DNA of 21,070 bases, taken from NCBI GenBank assembly GCA_905250885.1, contig CAJNOQ010003194.1, positions 1 to 21,070 of the forward strand, read 5' to 3'. The position numbers were made by a program, and so were the translations under genes. Shown here piece after piece: positions 8,130-17,555 of the stretch (its first letter is position 1; every line of letters begins with the position of its first letter). The stretch comes from Didymodactylos carnosus. Lineage: Eukaryota; Rotifera; Eurotatoria; Philodinida; Philodinidae. Below the pieces are notes generated by a model. That model saw nothing but the letters and a program-made list of their open reading frames with translations, had not been told where the DNA came from and made no database searches.

Positions 8130-10801
8130 ACTTGAACTTTTCGGACCGTCAGATTTCATCGTTTGATACGTCAATCGATAAATGACTAACTCTAAATAGG
8201 CTTCTGTTTTTAGCTTCCTTTGTCTGTTTCAGTGTGTTTGATAACATTGGCCATACCAAGTATGTTTATTGGATATACGGAAGAAGACAGGCATTAAACA
8301 TGGGCAATCTCGATTTAACGGATGTTATTTTGGATAAGAAACATATTCGAGGGGAGCAAGATTTTGTATTAATTTTGGCAATAAGATGTTAATGTGTTTT
8401 GAGAAACTGAATTTTTCATCAGTCGAACTGCCAAGATATTTGAATAAAGTTTTTCTTTTGAGTGCTATGTTTGATATTTTTAGTATGCCATCTGGCATTT
8501 TCGAACATGTGTGTAATCATTGATAATATGTTTCATCAATGTTTACCGGCTGCTTCCATTTTGTAGTGTACGTTTCAAGTTCAGCGCGGATTTTTTGTGC
8601 TAGTTGCTGCATTTTGAATAGAAGTGAATTCCTAGAAGTGGCTCGACACACTTTTCTCCTTTAGTAACAGAAGCATGTGTCCGTGTTTCCAATATTTTGG
8701 GTATGTATTAGTAACTAATAATCGATTAAATGCAATCAATAGAAAGGACTAATGACTAAGCGGAATATTTTTAACTAATTTGTTCGACACTTTATCGGAA
8801 CTAGCTGAATTTTTCACTTTTAAATTGCGAATGGCCATTTTGAAATCTGTCATTTTAAACATGGATGGAGGAGATGGTAATTCCTTTACACATTCTCCGT
8901 GAAATGTCTCATACAATTCATCACATCCTTATCGGCAGGAGTCTGCTGATCAAGAACATGTTTTCTAAAACAGTATGAATAGTTGTTATATGCATGTTCA
9001 GTCATCTGATTCGTATCACTAATGATCAGTTTGTCTTATCGAATAAGTCCTTGAATTAGTAAAGTTTTTATGTTAAATACAGTTTTTGTTCTTCACCAGA
9101 ATTGTTCTGTTTTTTTCGGTTCGAGAGTACTACAAAATTTTTGCCATGTTACACGTTTGATAGCTCTAAACTCGGATTTAATAAAATGATTAATTTGTTT
9201 TAATAGATCTTTTAGATCATCGTTTTTTGAATGATAATAAGATTTAAGAATCTCTTTTCTATGTTTCAAAATACCGACGAAATATTGGAGTAGAGATGGA
9301 CGGTGCTTGTTAGCCAAATGACACGATGTGCATTGCTCTTGTAAAGCTACGAGAAATTTTTCATATAACAGAAGTGCTGCCTCCGGCTTATTTTTCATTG
9401 AGTTAAATTGACCATGTCAATATGGTTGAAATTTTTCTAGTAAGACATTAAGTAATTGTAATTAGTTTTTCTCACAAAATAATTTTCATGTCGATTTAAG
9501 GTAATAGAAATGATCGTCCAGAACACTAGATAGTGACCACTGATTATAATCAGGTGATTAGGTTTAGCTTTTTCTAATAATATGTCTACTCGACTAATAT
9601 GTAGATCACTAATTGCATTAGAACATCTGGATGTTGGTCTGTTGTCATTAAATACTTTCATGTTGTCGTGTTCGCCGAGCCTCTTTGCTAAGTGATCTCG
9701 CTTTTGATTTTTCTTTTCATCGTGCCAAAGACAATGTCATGCGTTCAGATCACCAGCAATTATTAAATTTTTGTTGTATCTATAAAACTGATGGATTAAG
9801 GCGCTTCTGAACCGTTCATTTGACATAGAGTAAACTGTAGCTATGGTATATTTTTTATTCTTGTTGAAGATATCGATGGCAATTAAATTTGCAATGTTAC
9901 TTAATATTTCTACTGTCTGATGTTTTGCATTTATATCGATCGCCAAAGCCACGCCACCGAATTTTTTTGTTTCAGCCTAAAAATTAATAGTGGATTGTGT
10001 TTGATAATAGTTCGCTAAACAAAAATTTGTGCCATCATTGCTCCTAATACCATTTAAAGCAAAAGCCCCTGGAAACTTCATTAATATAGTGAATGAGATC
10101 GTAGACATGCATGATTTTTCTTGCTTACGATGGGAATTTAAATAAGTTAATAGTTGTTCATGTCGTTTGCAAGTCTATAAACCTCATTTGAAGGATAAAA
10201 CTTTTTGACGTTTGGATTCATGATGTTGTGTTAGATGTAGCTGCTTCATGCGAATTTCTATTGTCGAGATTAAATGGCGATGCTAAGAATGTGGGTCGTG
10301 GAAACATGGGAGCTGGATCGTGACAGACCGATAAGTTCTGTGTCAAAAATGTTCTTCCATTAGAAGGTGATGGTACAGTCGATGGTGCATAGTTTGAAAT
10401 CGTGTGCATGTTTCTATCTTCCTCATTCTGTCTCGGCTAAACTCGTTTCTGTTGAATTTGATAGAGATGTTTAAGTTGTGCCATCTGCGATAATGAGTTT
10501 TGTTCTTCATCCACTGTAATGATGCCAGTTTGTCCCAATTTACTGGAGAAAGAAGAGATTAGACCAGTCAGCTCATTCATCTGTGGAACAATATTTTGCT
10601 CAGGCTGTTTTTTCATATTAAGCTGTTTATTGCTACCGAGCACACATCTGAGCTCTAATTCATTCATTCATTTTATTCAAAAGTATTGCTTGAGAGTCTT
10701 TTATTGCTTTTTGAAGAATATCAGCTAATGGTGCTGTCGAGTCTGTCTGCTGTTCATTGAACTGTCGTGCTGAACTCGTTATTGGTAATTTTTTTCTTCA
10801 T
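8130..10801 (-). pseudogene. Decayed non-LTR (LINE) retrotransposon
   Basis: Reading 10801 to 8130, a Gln/Ser/Pro-rich ORF1-like part (about 10801-10218, ATG at 10801) is followed by an apurinic-type endonuclease relic. The relic has GGVALAIDINAK near 9960-9925 and NLIIAGDLNA at about 9763-9737, then NRPTSRCSNAISDLHIS near 9640-9590. After it come a linker (9398-9093) and the start of a reverse transcriptase (SDKVSNKLVKNIP, then YPKYWKHGHMLLLLKEK, about 8800-8660). The frame next jumps to the RT C-terminal region (KWKQPVNI near 8560; TLFKYLGSSTDEKFSFSKHI near 8450-8395). The central RT motifs, including the catalytic YxDD, are missing. Stops and frameshifts are many, so it cannot move by itself. 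The 3' end is uncertain. Confidence 0.8.
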
Positions 10802-10889
10802 TATTGTGTTATTTTGAACGGATGTTGTGACCGTTATATAAGTTAAATTCTATTTCGTTGAACTATTGCTGCCTGAAAAATTATTTTTC

Positions 10890-11005
10890 GGTTCTAAGCC
10901 GAGAATCGCGATTCTATTCTAAGTTCAGACCCGAGACCGCGTTCGTTTGTTTTGATTCTAAGTCGGGAAGCGGAGCCGTGGTTTCGGTTCTAGAACCGAA
11001 CATCG
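10890..11005. repeat. GC-rich palindromic repeat patch
   Basis: In otherwise AT-rich DNA, three imperfect units each begin with a variant of GATTCTAAG (near 10890, 10916 and 10954) and contain CCGAGA or CGGGA blocks. The patch ends in an exact 18-bp palindrome, TTCGGTTCTAGAACCGAA, at 10983-11000. Such GGTTC..GAACC repeats are common in miniature DNA transposons. It lies just upstream of the LINE remnant's 5' end. Confidence 0.5.
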
Positions 11006-11100
11006 CTAATTCCCACTCACATCAAATGTCACCTGGCGCCGTTTCATATCTAGGAGAGTCCCAGTCAAAGTTTCTTGTAACTTACAGCATAGTCAACACA

Positions 11101-11793
11101 AAATAGTTTCCACCCAACGCTAGTACGCGATTTCTTCCGTCTTATCATGTTATTTGAAGTGCGATGCCTAAAACTGTATCAATCACTACCGTGATTTAAG
11201 ATTTTCGTTACATAATCAATTTGGATACTTTCTTATTAGCACTGTGGCACAGCATCAACCACGTTTTACCATCACGCTCAAAATAAATACTAAATAAATA
11301 ATGATCTTTAGAGAAAATGTTTGCGGAATACCTGGTGTATTACGCAATTCTATCGGTACTTGTCCCGTTTCTGGTAAAGAGTTTTGAACATCAGCAATAG
11401 AATAGTTGAATAGATCTCGTCAAATTCTCTATGACACACGCTTTCTGATGAGTGATATAGGTCTATTATAGAACGTTTGTCAGAAATATTAGTATATCAG
11501 ACCAACATATCCCATATCATTTTTTATTCTTTTATGCTCACTGTCAAAATACTAAACTATTCAGAAACGACACATCAATTAATTGTTTGTTATAAAATGA
11601 AGAAAGGACAAAAGTGTTTTTCACACAAGCAAATCCAGAAAAAAAGTGATGCTCCTTACTCCTTCGAGGGATTAGGATCGAGGATCGCAGTTGCAATTGA
11701 TGAATATACCATAGTGCAACTCAGTATTGTTTATGACTGAAAATCTTTTATAAGTTTGCTTGTACAAGAATATATTGATTGTTCATCTTCTAC
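11101..11793. other. Intergenic, 3' side of the phosphodiesterase gene
   Basis: No gene is supported. An 87-codon frame at 11477-11740 begins with TTG, not ATG, and shows no recognisable signature. Confidence 0.35.
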
Positions 11794-11799
11794 TTTATT
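11794..11799 (-). terminator. AATAAA poly(A) signal overlapping the stop codon
   Basis: The minus strand reads TTGTAATAAAG: the stop codon TAA (11800-11798) overlaps the canonical AATAAA hexamer (11799-11794) by two bases. If used, the 3' UTR would be only about 10-30 bases, as in compact invertebrate genomes. Confidence 0.6.
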
Positions 11800-12760
11800 A
11801 CAATGTAAATAAAACACCTTGCTGAGGAAATACGATATCCAGTCTCAACTTATTAGCTTTTTTAAGCTGTTGTTTAATTTTTTTCACATCTTTAACTGTT
11901 GGTTTAAGGTGTACAATGATTACCTTAAATTGTCTTAACAGCTTCTTATTACCGACTAATGTATTCAGTACAGACATTTCCTTCATTAACCACTTCGGGG
12001 TTAGATGGCCAAATAACGCGTCATCAGGTTGTTCATTGGGATAAGAAACTTCTATGAAAATTCCTTTCAATTTCTTTTCTTTTATAATAGGAGCAATATT
12101 TGTCCAAAGTATTGATAGATTATGCGTTTTTTCTATTTCATCAGGACCGGTATCACCCAGATACAGAACATAGTTACCGTTATTTCGGAGTAAAAATGCT
12201 GTACTTTGATAGGGATTTGAATGACTTAATGAATAAGCAGTAACGTTCATTGTCGTATTTGTAATCATTGTTTCTTGCTGTTCTACTAATGTTTGATATT
12301 CATATTGCTTAAGTAAAAATCCATTACCTTGATTTCCAAAATTTGGCCAACTTTGACAATTGAAGTAATTATCTATAATCATATTTATGCAATCTGGCAG
12401 AGCATAAATATGTTTTTTAACGTCATTTGGAGAATTGATGATTAATCCACTAGTATGATCCAAATGAGCATGAGAAATAAGATATGCTTTGATATATTTT
12501 TTAAATACCTCATCTGCATTTGAAACAGAAAAAATCCTTTTAGAAATAGCTTTCTCAATTCCGACACGTAGTGTTCCAGCATCAAAACATACATAATCAT
12601 TGGTTCCAAATGGAGCAACTAAGTATGAGGAAAGATCACTTTCAATTAATCCTCCTTTGACACCCAATGGTATGACTTTGAATGTTGGATTTTTCTTTGA
12701 GAATACCAGATATTTAAGCATAAATAAGTACAAAATAGGAATTATTTTGTATATATACAT
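11798..12760 (-). CDS. Class II cAMP phosphodiesterase (metallo-beta-lactamase fold)
   Basis: This intronless 320-residue protein hydrolyses cyclic AMP (likely also cGMP) to the 5' nucleotide, by family. The signature HAHLDHTSGLIINSP (H97, H99, D101, H102) matches the class II PDE pattern with Thr at one usually aliphatic site. Other metal-site residues fit: H180 in SLSH, D203 in LGDTGPD, H252 in FGHLTP and H284 in VHLKP. IPLGVKGGLIESDLSSYLV near the start matches the family's first strand and GG..E..LS.YL block. Residues 1-20 are hydrophobic and could be a signal peptide or anchor, as in the periplasmic bacterial enzyme. The ATG at 12760 is chosen because the longer frame to 12805 opens with TTG. 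Length matches bacterial and fungal homologues. Confidence 0.9.
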   Translation of the reverse strand: MYIYKIIPILYLFMLKYLVFSKKNPTFKVIPLGVKGGLIESDLSSYLVAPFGTNDYVCFDAGTLRVGIEKAISKRIFSVSNADEVFKKYIKAYLISHAHLDHTSGLIINSPNDVKKHIYALPDCINMIIDNYFNCQSWPNFGNQGNGFLLKQYEYQTLVEQQETMITNTTMNVTAYSLSHSNPYQSTAFLLRNNGNYVLYLGDTGPDEIEKTHNLSILWTNIAPIIKEKKLKGIFIEVSYPNEQPDDALFGHLTPKWLMKEMSVLNTLVGNKKLLRQFKVIIVHLKPTVKDVKKIKQQLKKANKLRLDIVFPQQGVLFTL

Positions 12761-12805
12761 AATCTTATTCAAATTTATATTTCTCCTATTGTTGAATGCG
12801 GTCAA

Positions 12806-13408
12806 AGTTAATGTATAAGTTTTTCTAAAGGAAACATTAATACTGTATTTATGTTAATAAAAAAGTTACCTAAGCTATCGAAAATCCACACAATTAAATA
12901 AATCATTCCTATATAAACTGAACCGTCTATCAAGTTGTAATTAGAGTGATAAAATGTTATGTTCCGGGAGTGGACACTGTTTATTTTTTGTAAACTACTC
13001 AGTAGGCACTGTATTCATTCATTCTTGCCTCAAGAACATAGACGAAACGATAAAAGCTTCTTAAGGTGCTTCTCCTCTTTCTCCAGTGATCGTATTTGTC
13101 TTTGTAATGGTATTTACTTACTGTTGTCGCTTTTGTTAATGTATATACATTAGCTCGACTATGTTTAACCAAAAATGTGTGTAATCAAAGATCGATTTTT
13201 TGAATAAAAAAGGAGCAATTTCTCCTTAAGTTTTTTTCATATGCGTCCTTTCTGTGGCCAAGGATGAATGCACACAGTGGTTTCAATGTGAGAGAATGCT
13301 ACTATCTGGTTAAAAAAATAAGACACGTGACTACCTTTAAATTTCACGAGTTTCGAACCACAGGATATGATGAATGTTGTGCGATAAACGTGATTATAAG
13401 ATCGAAAA
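12806..13408. other. 5' flank of the phosphodiesterase gene
   Basis: This AT-rich sequence has short frames on both strands and no protein resemblance. It should hold the phosphodiesterase promoter, but no element can be assigned by eye. Confidence 0.35.
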
Positions 13409-13493
13409 ACTCGAAAAAGCATATTTTTATTGAAAGACTTTCCAAAGGCTACGTTTCTGTGAAACCTACTAACAAAAATATGCTTTTTCGAGT
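13409..13493. repeat. 20-bp-arm hairpin (inverted repeat)
   Basis: ACTCGAAAAAGCATATTTTT (13409-13428) and its exact reverse complement at 13474-13493 flank a 45-base spacer. The spacer contains a nested GTTTC-TGT-GAAAC hairpin. Overlapping short frames are not convincing genes. It could be a miniature inverted-repeat element or a transcribed hairpin. Confidence 0.7.
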
Positions 13494-15191
13494 AAAGCGT
13501 CGAACGATGTTAATAGATTTTGTGTAAATCAAAAAGTGTGACAAGAGGTTATATTAATAAATGTTTTCGTGCAAAACATGTACGGAGGAATCTCTCTCAA
13601 AAGATAAAAGCTTTCAAATATGTGTGTGCGGGCAGGGTAGTGAAGTTGGCTGTGAGTATGTATACAACAAGCCAAACGTGTTTTATCGAATGCTGAATAC
13701 GACAAGAAAGAAGACAGAAAATCGGGTGCGTAACACATGTATAATTTTTATATCTGCACATGTGAGAAGGAAACGAAACAGAATAATAAAGAAAATCGAA
13801 CGTGTTATACAGAACGAGGTCCTTTGATGACGTTATACGTGTACGTGCTCTATGACACATTCAAATATTACGCACACACGGTCTGGGAATAAGAAGAAGA
13901 AATAGATTGAAACGAGGTTTCGAACCTACTTCTTAAAGGTATTTGAAAGATGTGAGAAGAAATGTTTTTCCTTCTTTCAACAAAAGATTCTGGCTAGATT
14001 TAATCAGAGGAGTGTCTCGTCAGCTCTTGAATCCATAATGAACCGGACTTCTCCACGGGAGTCCGAAATCAGAGTGTCAGAGAGGTTTCAACTCACGCAA
14101 ATATATCGGGATGATTTTTTCTTAAGTGGAGCATGACAAAGGTTAGGTGTAGTAAGATAGGTGACTATCGTGTTTCAGTGGTCAATGGGATGCGTCAAAA
14201 AACATTTTTTTTCATGCTTGACTAAAATGTTTTCCGAGATCGTGCAATGCCGGTGTATATGAGAAACGGATTAACAGGGGTGCTAAAATTCGTCGACCAG
14301 AGCATATTTTACAACTAAGCGATATTCGAATTAGTGGCTTGTTAAAAGTAGTCGATAGTATGAGACCAACCAGACTAGCAGCAGTTAAGAAGTCCAACAT
14401 GTTGAACTACTAGACACATTTTTAGTAAACTACTACAAGGATTGCTTATTAACCCTAAAAAGTAGGAAAAAAATTTAGCCACATCAGAAATATTATTTTG
14501 CAGTTTTACCTTACAGACAACATTTGGTACTTGATTAAGAGTATATGAATAAGCATTAATCGTACAAAATTTGAAGAGTCTTGGTACAGTTTTCAGAAAC
14601 TGAATTAAAAAATGTCTTAGTGAATACTTCTAGTTCTAATTGTCGATCGCTTTCAAAATCACTTATTCTTGTTCATTCAACCGTTAATAGGAAAAGGAAA
14701 TAAGAATCAATATTTAAATATTTCTGGTTTCGTATCCTTCATTTTAACATTCATATACCGAGAGAACTTATTCTGTGTTTCTGAAATAGCATGCACTATA
14801 TTTGAGATAGCATACACTGTTTATTAGATTGAAAAATGACCAAAACCTTTTTTTACCATTGTTGTTCACAGTTTTTATTTTGTATAAAGAAATTCTCTAG
14901 TCTAAGTCTTTTTGATAATTATTTTCAAACTATAATGATGTTGATGGGTTTCTCTCGTCTAATTAAATAAAACATAACGACGATCATTGGTAATAAATCT
15001 TTCTTTCTGTCTTATTAAAAATGACAAAAATGTTCGAAAGAATATTTTTGTAATATTTAATGAAGAAGGACTTCTAGCAGCAAACATTGCGAATCATTAT
15101 ACGCAGACAACAAAAGCATTGCTTACAAAAACCTCAGCTCAGTAATTTTATTCATTACAATTTTATTGACTCTCTAAAAAAAATGGTTTAT
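13494..15191. other. Long gene-poor interval
   Basis: No gene is supported. An ATG-started 88-codon frame at 13561-13827 (plus), Cys-rich at the start (MFSCKTCTEESL) and Lys/Arg-rich at the end, overlaps minus-strand frames and matches nothing I know. A 21-base direct repeat (GARATAGCATRCACT) lies at 14783-14797 and 14804-14818. CGGACT/AGTCCG (near 14044-14065) and CAACATGTTG (near 14396) are short palindromic sites. Confidence 0.35.
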
Positions 15192-15251
15192 TACGAAACT
15201 TAAAAGGGTATAGAGAATTGCAACCATTTCTATACCCTTTTAAGTTTCGTA
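15192..15251. repeat. 23-bp-arm perfect hairpin
   Basis: The arms at 15192-15214 and 15229-15251 are exact reverse complements (TACGAAACTTAAAAGGGTAT at the outer side) around a 14-base loop. The size is similar to a small-RNA precursor or a very short fold-back element. Confidence 0.8.
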
Positions 15252-15275
15252 CGAACCTAGATTGCGGCGTTCAGC

Positions 15276-15315
15276 TACGAAACCTCTATTTTTTTATTGA
15301 CAAAAAGGTTTCGTA
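15276..15315. repeat. Second TACGAAAC-anchored hairpin
   Basis: TACGAAACCT (15276-15285) and AGGTTTCGTA (15306-15315) form a 10-bp stem around a 20-base A/T-rich loop, 24 bases after the preceding hairpin and sharing the TACGAAAC end. Confidence 0.6.
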
Positions 15316-15728
15316 CAAACTCAATGATCATATTTCGGCTACCTCTCAATTTCCTCAATCAGACCTTTTGTAATTATGATTCTTAGCTAGCCGATTTTAT
15401 GTAGTCTTGTAAAGGTCTCCCTTGCGGACTGTATATCGATAGTAACCGCAAGTATATTACAGACAAATTTTTTCATTTAATTTCTACGATTCATGCAGAA
15501 AAATTCAATATTTAATTAAAAGTATTTATGCGAAATTGATACGTGTATTTTCTTAGGCTTCAATGAACGTGGTACCGGGGCCGGACAAGTCAGACTTGAC
15601 TTGGGAAAAAGTTTTTACCGATCTTCTGACCGACTACTAATTTTGTCTGCCTCTTAAGTCATTTTAAAAGCGCATTCTTTTAATACAGAGAAATGATATT
15701 AAAGATCTAAGTAGAGTCGTTTTCTATG
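15316..15728. other. Intergenic, partial repeat copy
   Basis: No gene is seen. CCGGACAAGTCAGACTTGAC at 15581-15600 is related in inverted orientation to the right end of the following miniature element and shares its internal AGTCAGACTTGACT. It may mark the true left end of a larger element (about 15581-15840). Confidence 0.4.
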
Positions 15729-15844
15729 CAGAGCTGGGCAAATCAAGGCAAAAACGCCTCTATTCCAAGTCAAGTCAGACTTGACTGACTTGAAGAATCT
15801 TTCGTTGACTGAGACTTAAAAAAATCCTGACTTGTCCAGTTCTG
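15729..15844. mobile_element. hAT-like miniature element (MITE)
   Basis: The ends CAGAGCTGGGCAAAT (left) and, on the other strand, CAGAACTGGACAAGT (right) match at 12 of 15 positions and resemble hAT-superfamily termini (CAG..N..GGGCAA type). The 116-bp interior has no coding capacity and holds AAGTCAAGTC/GACTTGACTGACTT self-complementary sequence. I could not find a matching 8-bp target duplication, so the boundaries or the family may be wrong. Confidence 0.5.
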
Positions 15845-16237
15845 CGCGGTACAAAAGCAGGGAAAAAACGAGCTTCGAATAAATACCAGTATATGCTTAC
15901 AATAATGGTACAAAACGTCTGAAGTTCGATATTGATATTAACTACAGAAAGCGACATTGAACACATACAAAAAGAGAGTGAATGAATACCTTACACAATG
16001 AGCGAGAGAGATGAATTATGGTTGGAAGAGAGTGGAAGAATAGGTCATATTTCGTTACACACTCGGAGTCATTGTTAGTACAGGTCGGTGACCTTTGATG
16101 ACTCTCACTTTTCGTGAATAAACAATGTTAGAATCTTAGAATTAGTCATTGTGCTCGGTTGTGCATCAGATTTAGATCAGTTGTAAATAAAAAAAAGCAA
16201 TTCTATTTCTTTTTTCTACACTCAGTTTGTTATACTA
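15845..16237. other. Intergenic, no gene seen
   Basis: Only short shadow frames are present, with AGAG/GAGT-rich sequence near 15970-16040. No protein signature is seen. Confidence 0.35.
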
Positions 16238-16307
16238 CCCTTTCCAGCCTGATGTTGCCATTTGGCAACACTTTTGCTGTGTTTTCGAAACAGCCGGTTG
16301 GAAAGGG
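16238..16307. repeat. 70-nt three-way-junction sequence
   Basis: A 12-bp outer stem, CCCTTTCCAGCC (16238-16249) with GGTTGGAAAGGG (16296-16307, one G-T pair), encloses two hairpins. The first is TGTTGCC-ATTT-GGCAACA (16253-16270); the second is GCTGT/ACAGC (16276-16280 and 16290-16294). Both flanks carry CTA, a possible 3-bp duplication. A piggyBac-like CCCTTT end was considered, but the expected TTAA is absent. Confidence 0.6.
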
Positions 16308-16475
16308 CTAATCTAGCAATTCAGTTTGGGAACTTGCCAGCTTGGCTATTTAACCAAATTTCTATAACCCAATACTCTTAGTTGATAGAGCCAGCCACCC
16401 AGTCATCAAGTAGCCCATCATACTAATTCTTATTCACATGTGACGAGTGAATCATGAAAGATCAGCAAATGATAA

Positions 16476-16542
16476 AACTTGAAGTATTATTAAACTTCAA
16501 GTTGCTAGCCTCAAGTGCTTTATTATGTTTGTTAAACATAAT
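16476..16542. repeat. Two neighbouring short hairpins
   Basis: AACTTGAAGT/ACTTCAAGTT (16476-16485 and 16494-16503, exact 10 bp) is followed by ATTATGTTT/AAACATAAT (16522-16530 and 16534-16542, exact 9 bp, 3-base loop). No function is apparent. Confidence 0.55.
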
Positions 16543-17555
16543 CAAGCAAGTACACTCAACTATGCAAAAAAGATACATGGCTTTCCAAAAGAAGATGTTC
16601 CTCAATCCTTAACCGTTATTGAACTTTTTTAGATCGTGTGAACGGTGTCATTTCTAAACTTGGTTTAACTAACCGAGGAAGGAACGGTATGGGAAAACAG
16701 TAGATTTAACTTTCCCCGATGAAGCAGACTATAGTTCATGCAAAAAGCAAAGAACTAAAATAGTCATCTTTCACATTCTGTCATTTATTGGTTTCTGTAT
16801 TAGGCCAATCACAGCCGAGAAAAAATGGCTCCATCTAATGGTATTCACATAAATCGCGTGTTTCAAATAGACAACGTCTTTGGATAACTATCTTAAGACT
16901 AATAAATATCTGCTACTAGTTGTTTATTGGTTTTTCAACATATTCTTCTTCATCGAAGAAGTGTTTAATTCGATACGAAACCCGTAAGGTTTTGTAAAAT
17001 TTCTACTAAACCTTTAATGCTATTAAACCACGGTTTCGTATACCCGGTACAGAACCTTGTAGAAAAAAATTTTGTTTTGATGTTTTTTTTAGTATAGAGC
17101 CTTTTTTTGGAGAGTAGTAAATGGCCGAAATGTTAAAAACCACCCATATTAAAAATATCACAATTGTAAGCACGCCTTTTCAACACAGCATGCTGCACAG
17201 TGTAATATTGCTAGATTCTTGATTCATGGAATGACTAATTGATTTTCTTGTTTTCTCGAAATTGTAACACAACAGTCGTGTCCTACTATTGTTATTTCAT
17301 TGAAAAGAAAAATGCTCTTCTAAAGTACTACAATCGGTTCCAAAATACAAGGCAGGTGGTTGCTTTTTGAATAACTATTGATAGGAATGAGATAGAGATC
17401 TGCAGTTTTCGCCGTTCTATACCTAAGACCTGAGTGGAAGCTTTCATAAGTAAAATCCATTTTTGAAAAAATTTCAAAGACCGGGTATCTAAAGTACCTT
17501 TGGAAAACGATGTCGTGGTTTCCAAGACTGCCATAGGACTATGCCGATTTTCCTC
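16543..17555. other. Gene-poor interval with a third TACGAAAC hairpin
   Basis: TACGAAACC (16974-16982) pairs with GGTTTCGTA (17032-17040). From about 17455 to 17555 the sequence resembles, at lower identity and in inverted orientation, the DNA beyond 18857 (shared GTACCT-TGGAAAAC block), so the inverted duplication that follows may extend outward. A 68-codon frame at 17328-17534 (minus) starts with ATG (MAVLETTTSFSKG) but is unrecognised. Confidence 0.4.

Noticed and set aside
11450-11470. CTGATGAG as the core of a hammerhead ribozyme; also the minus-strand CTGATGA near 8420
   Set aside because: Neither is followed by a stem and GAAA box, nor enclosed by the needed stems.
12761-12805. Longer N-terminus for the phosphodiesterase
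   Set aside because: The extra 15 codons begin with TTG. The ATG at 12760 leaves a hydrophobic N-terminus that makes sense.
13915-13927. AGGTTCGAAACCT on the minus strand, similar to a tRNA B box
   Set aside because: No acceptor, D or anticodon arms can be fitted around it; it is just a short near-palindrome.
14212-14400. 62-codon minus-strand ORF (MLDFLTAASLVG...)
   Set aside because: Short, no flanking exons or recognisable domain, and its 3' continuation is full of stops.
16238-16307. piggyBac family assignment from the CCCTTT ends
   Set aside because: No TTAA flanks, and only a short generic end match.
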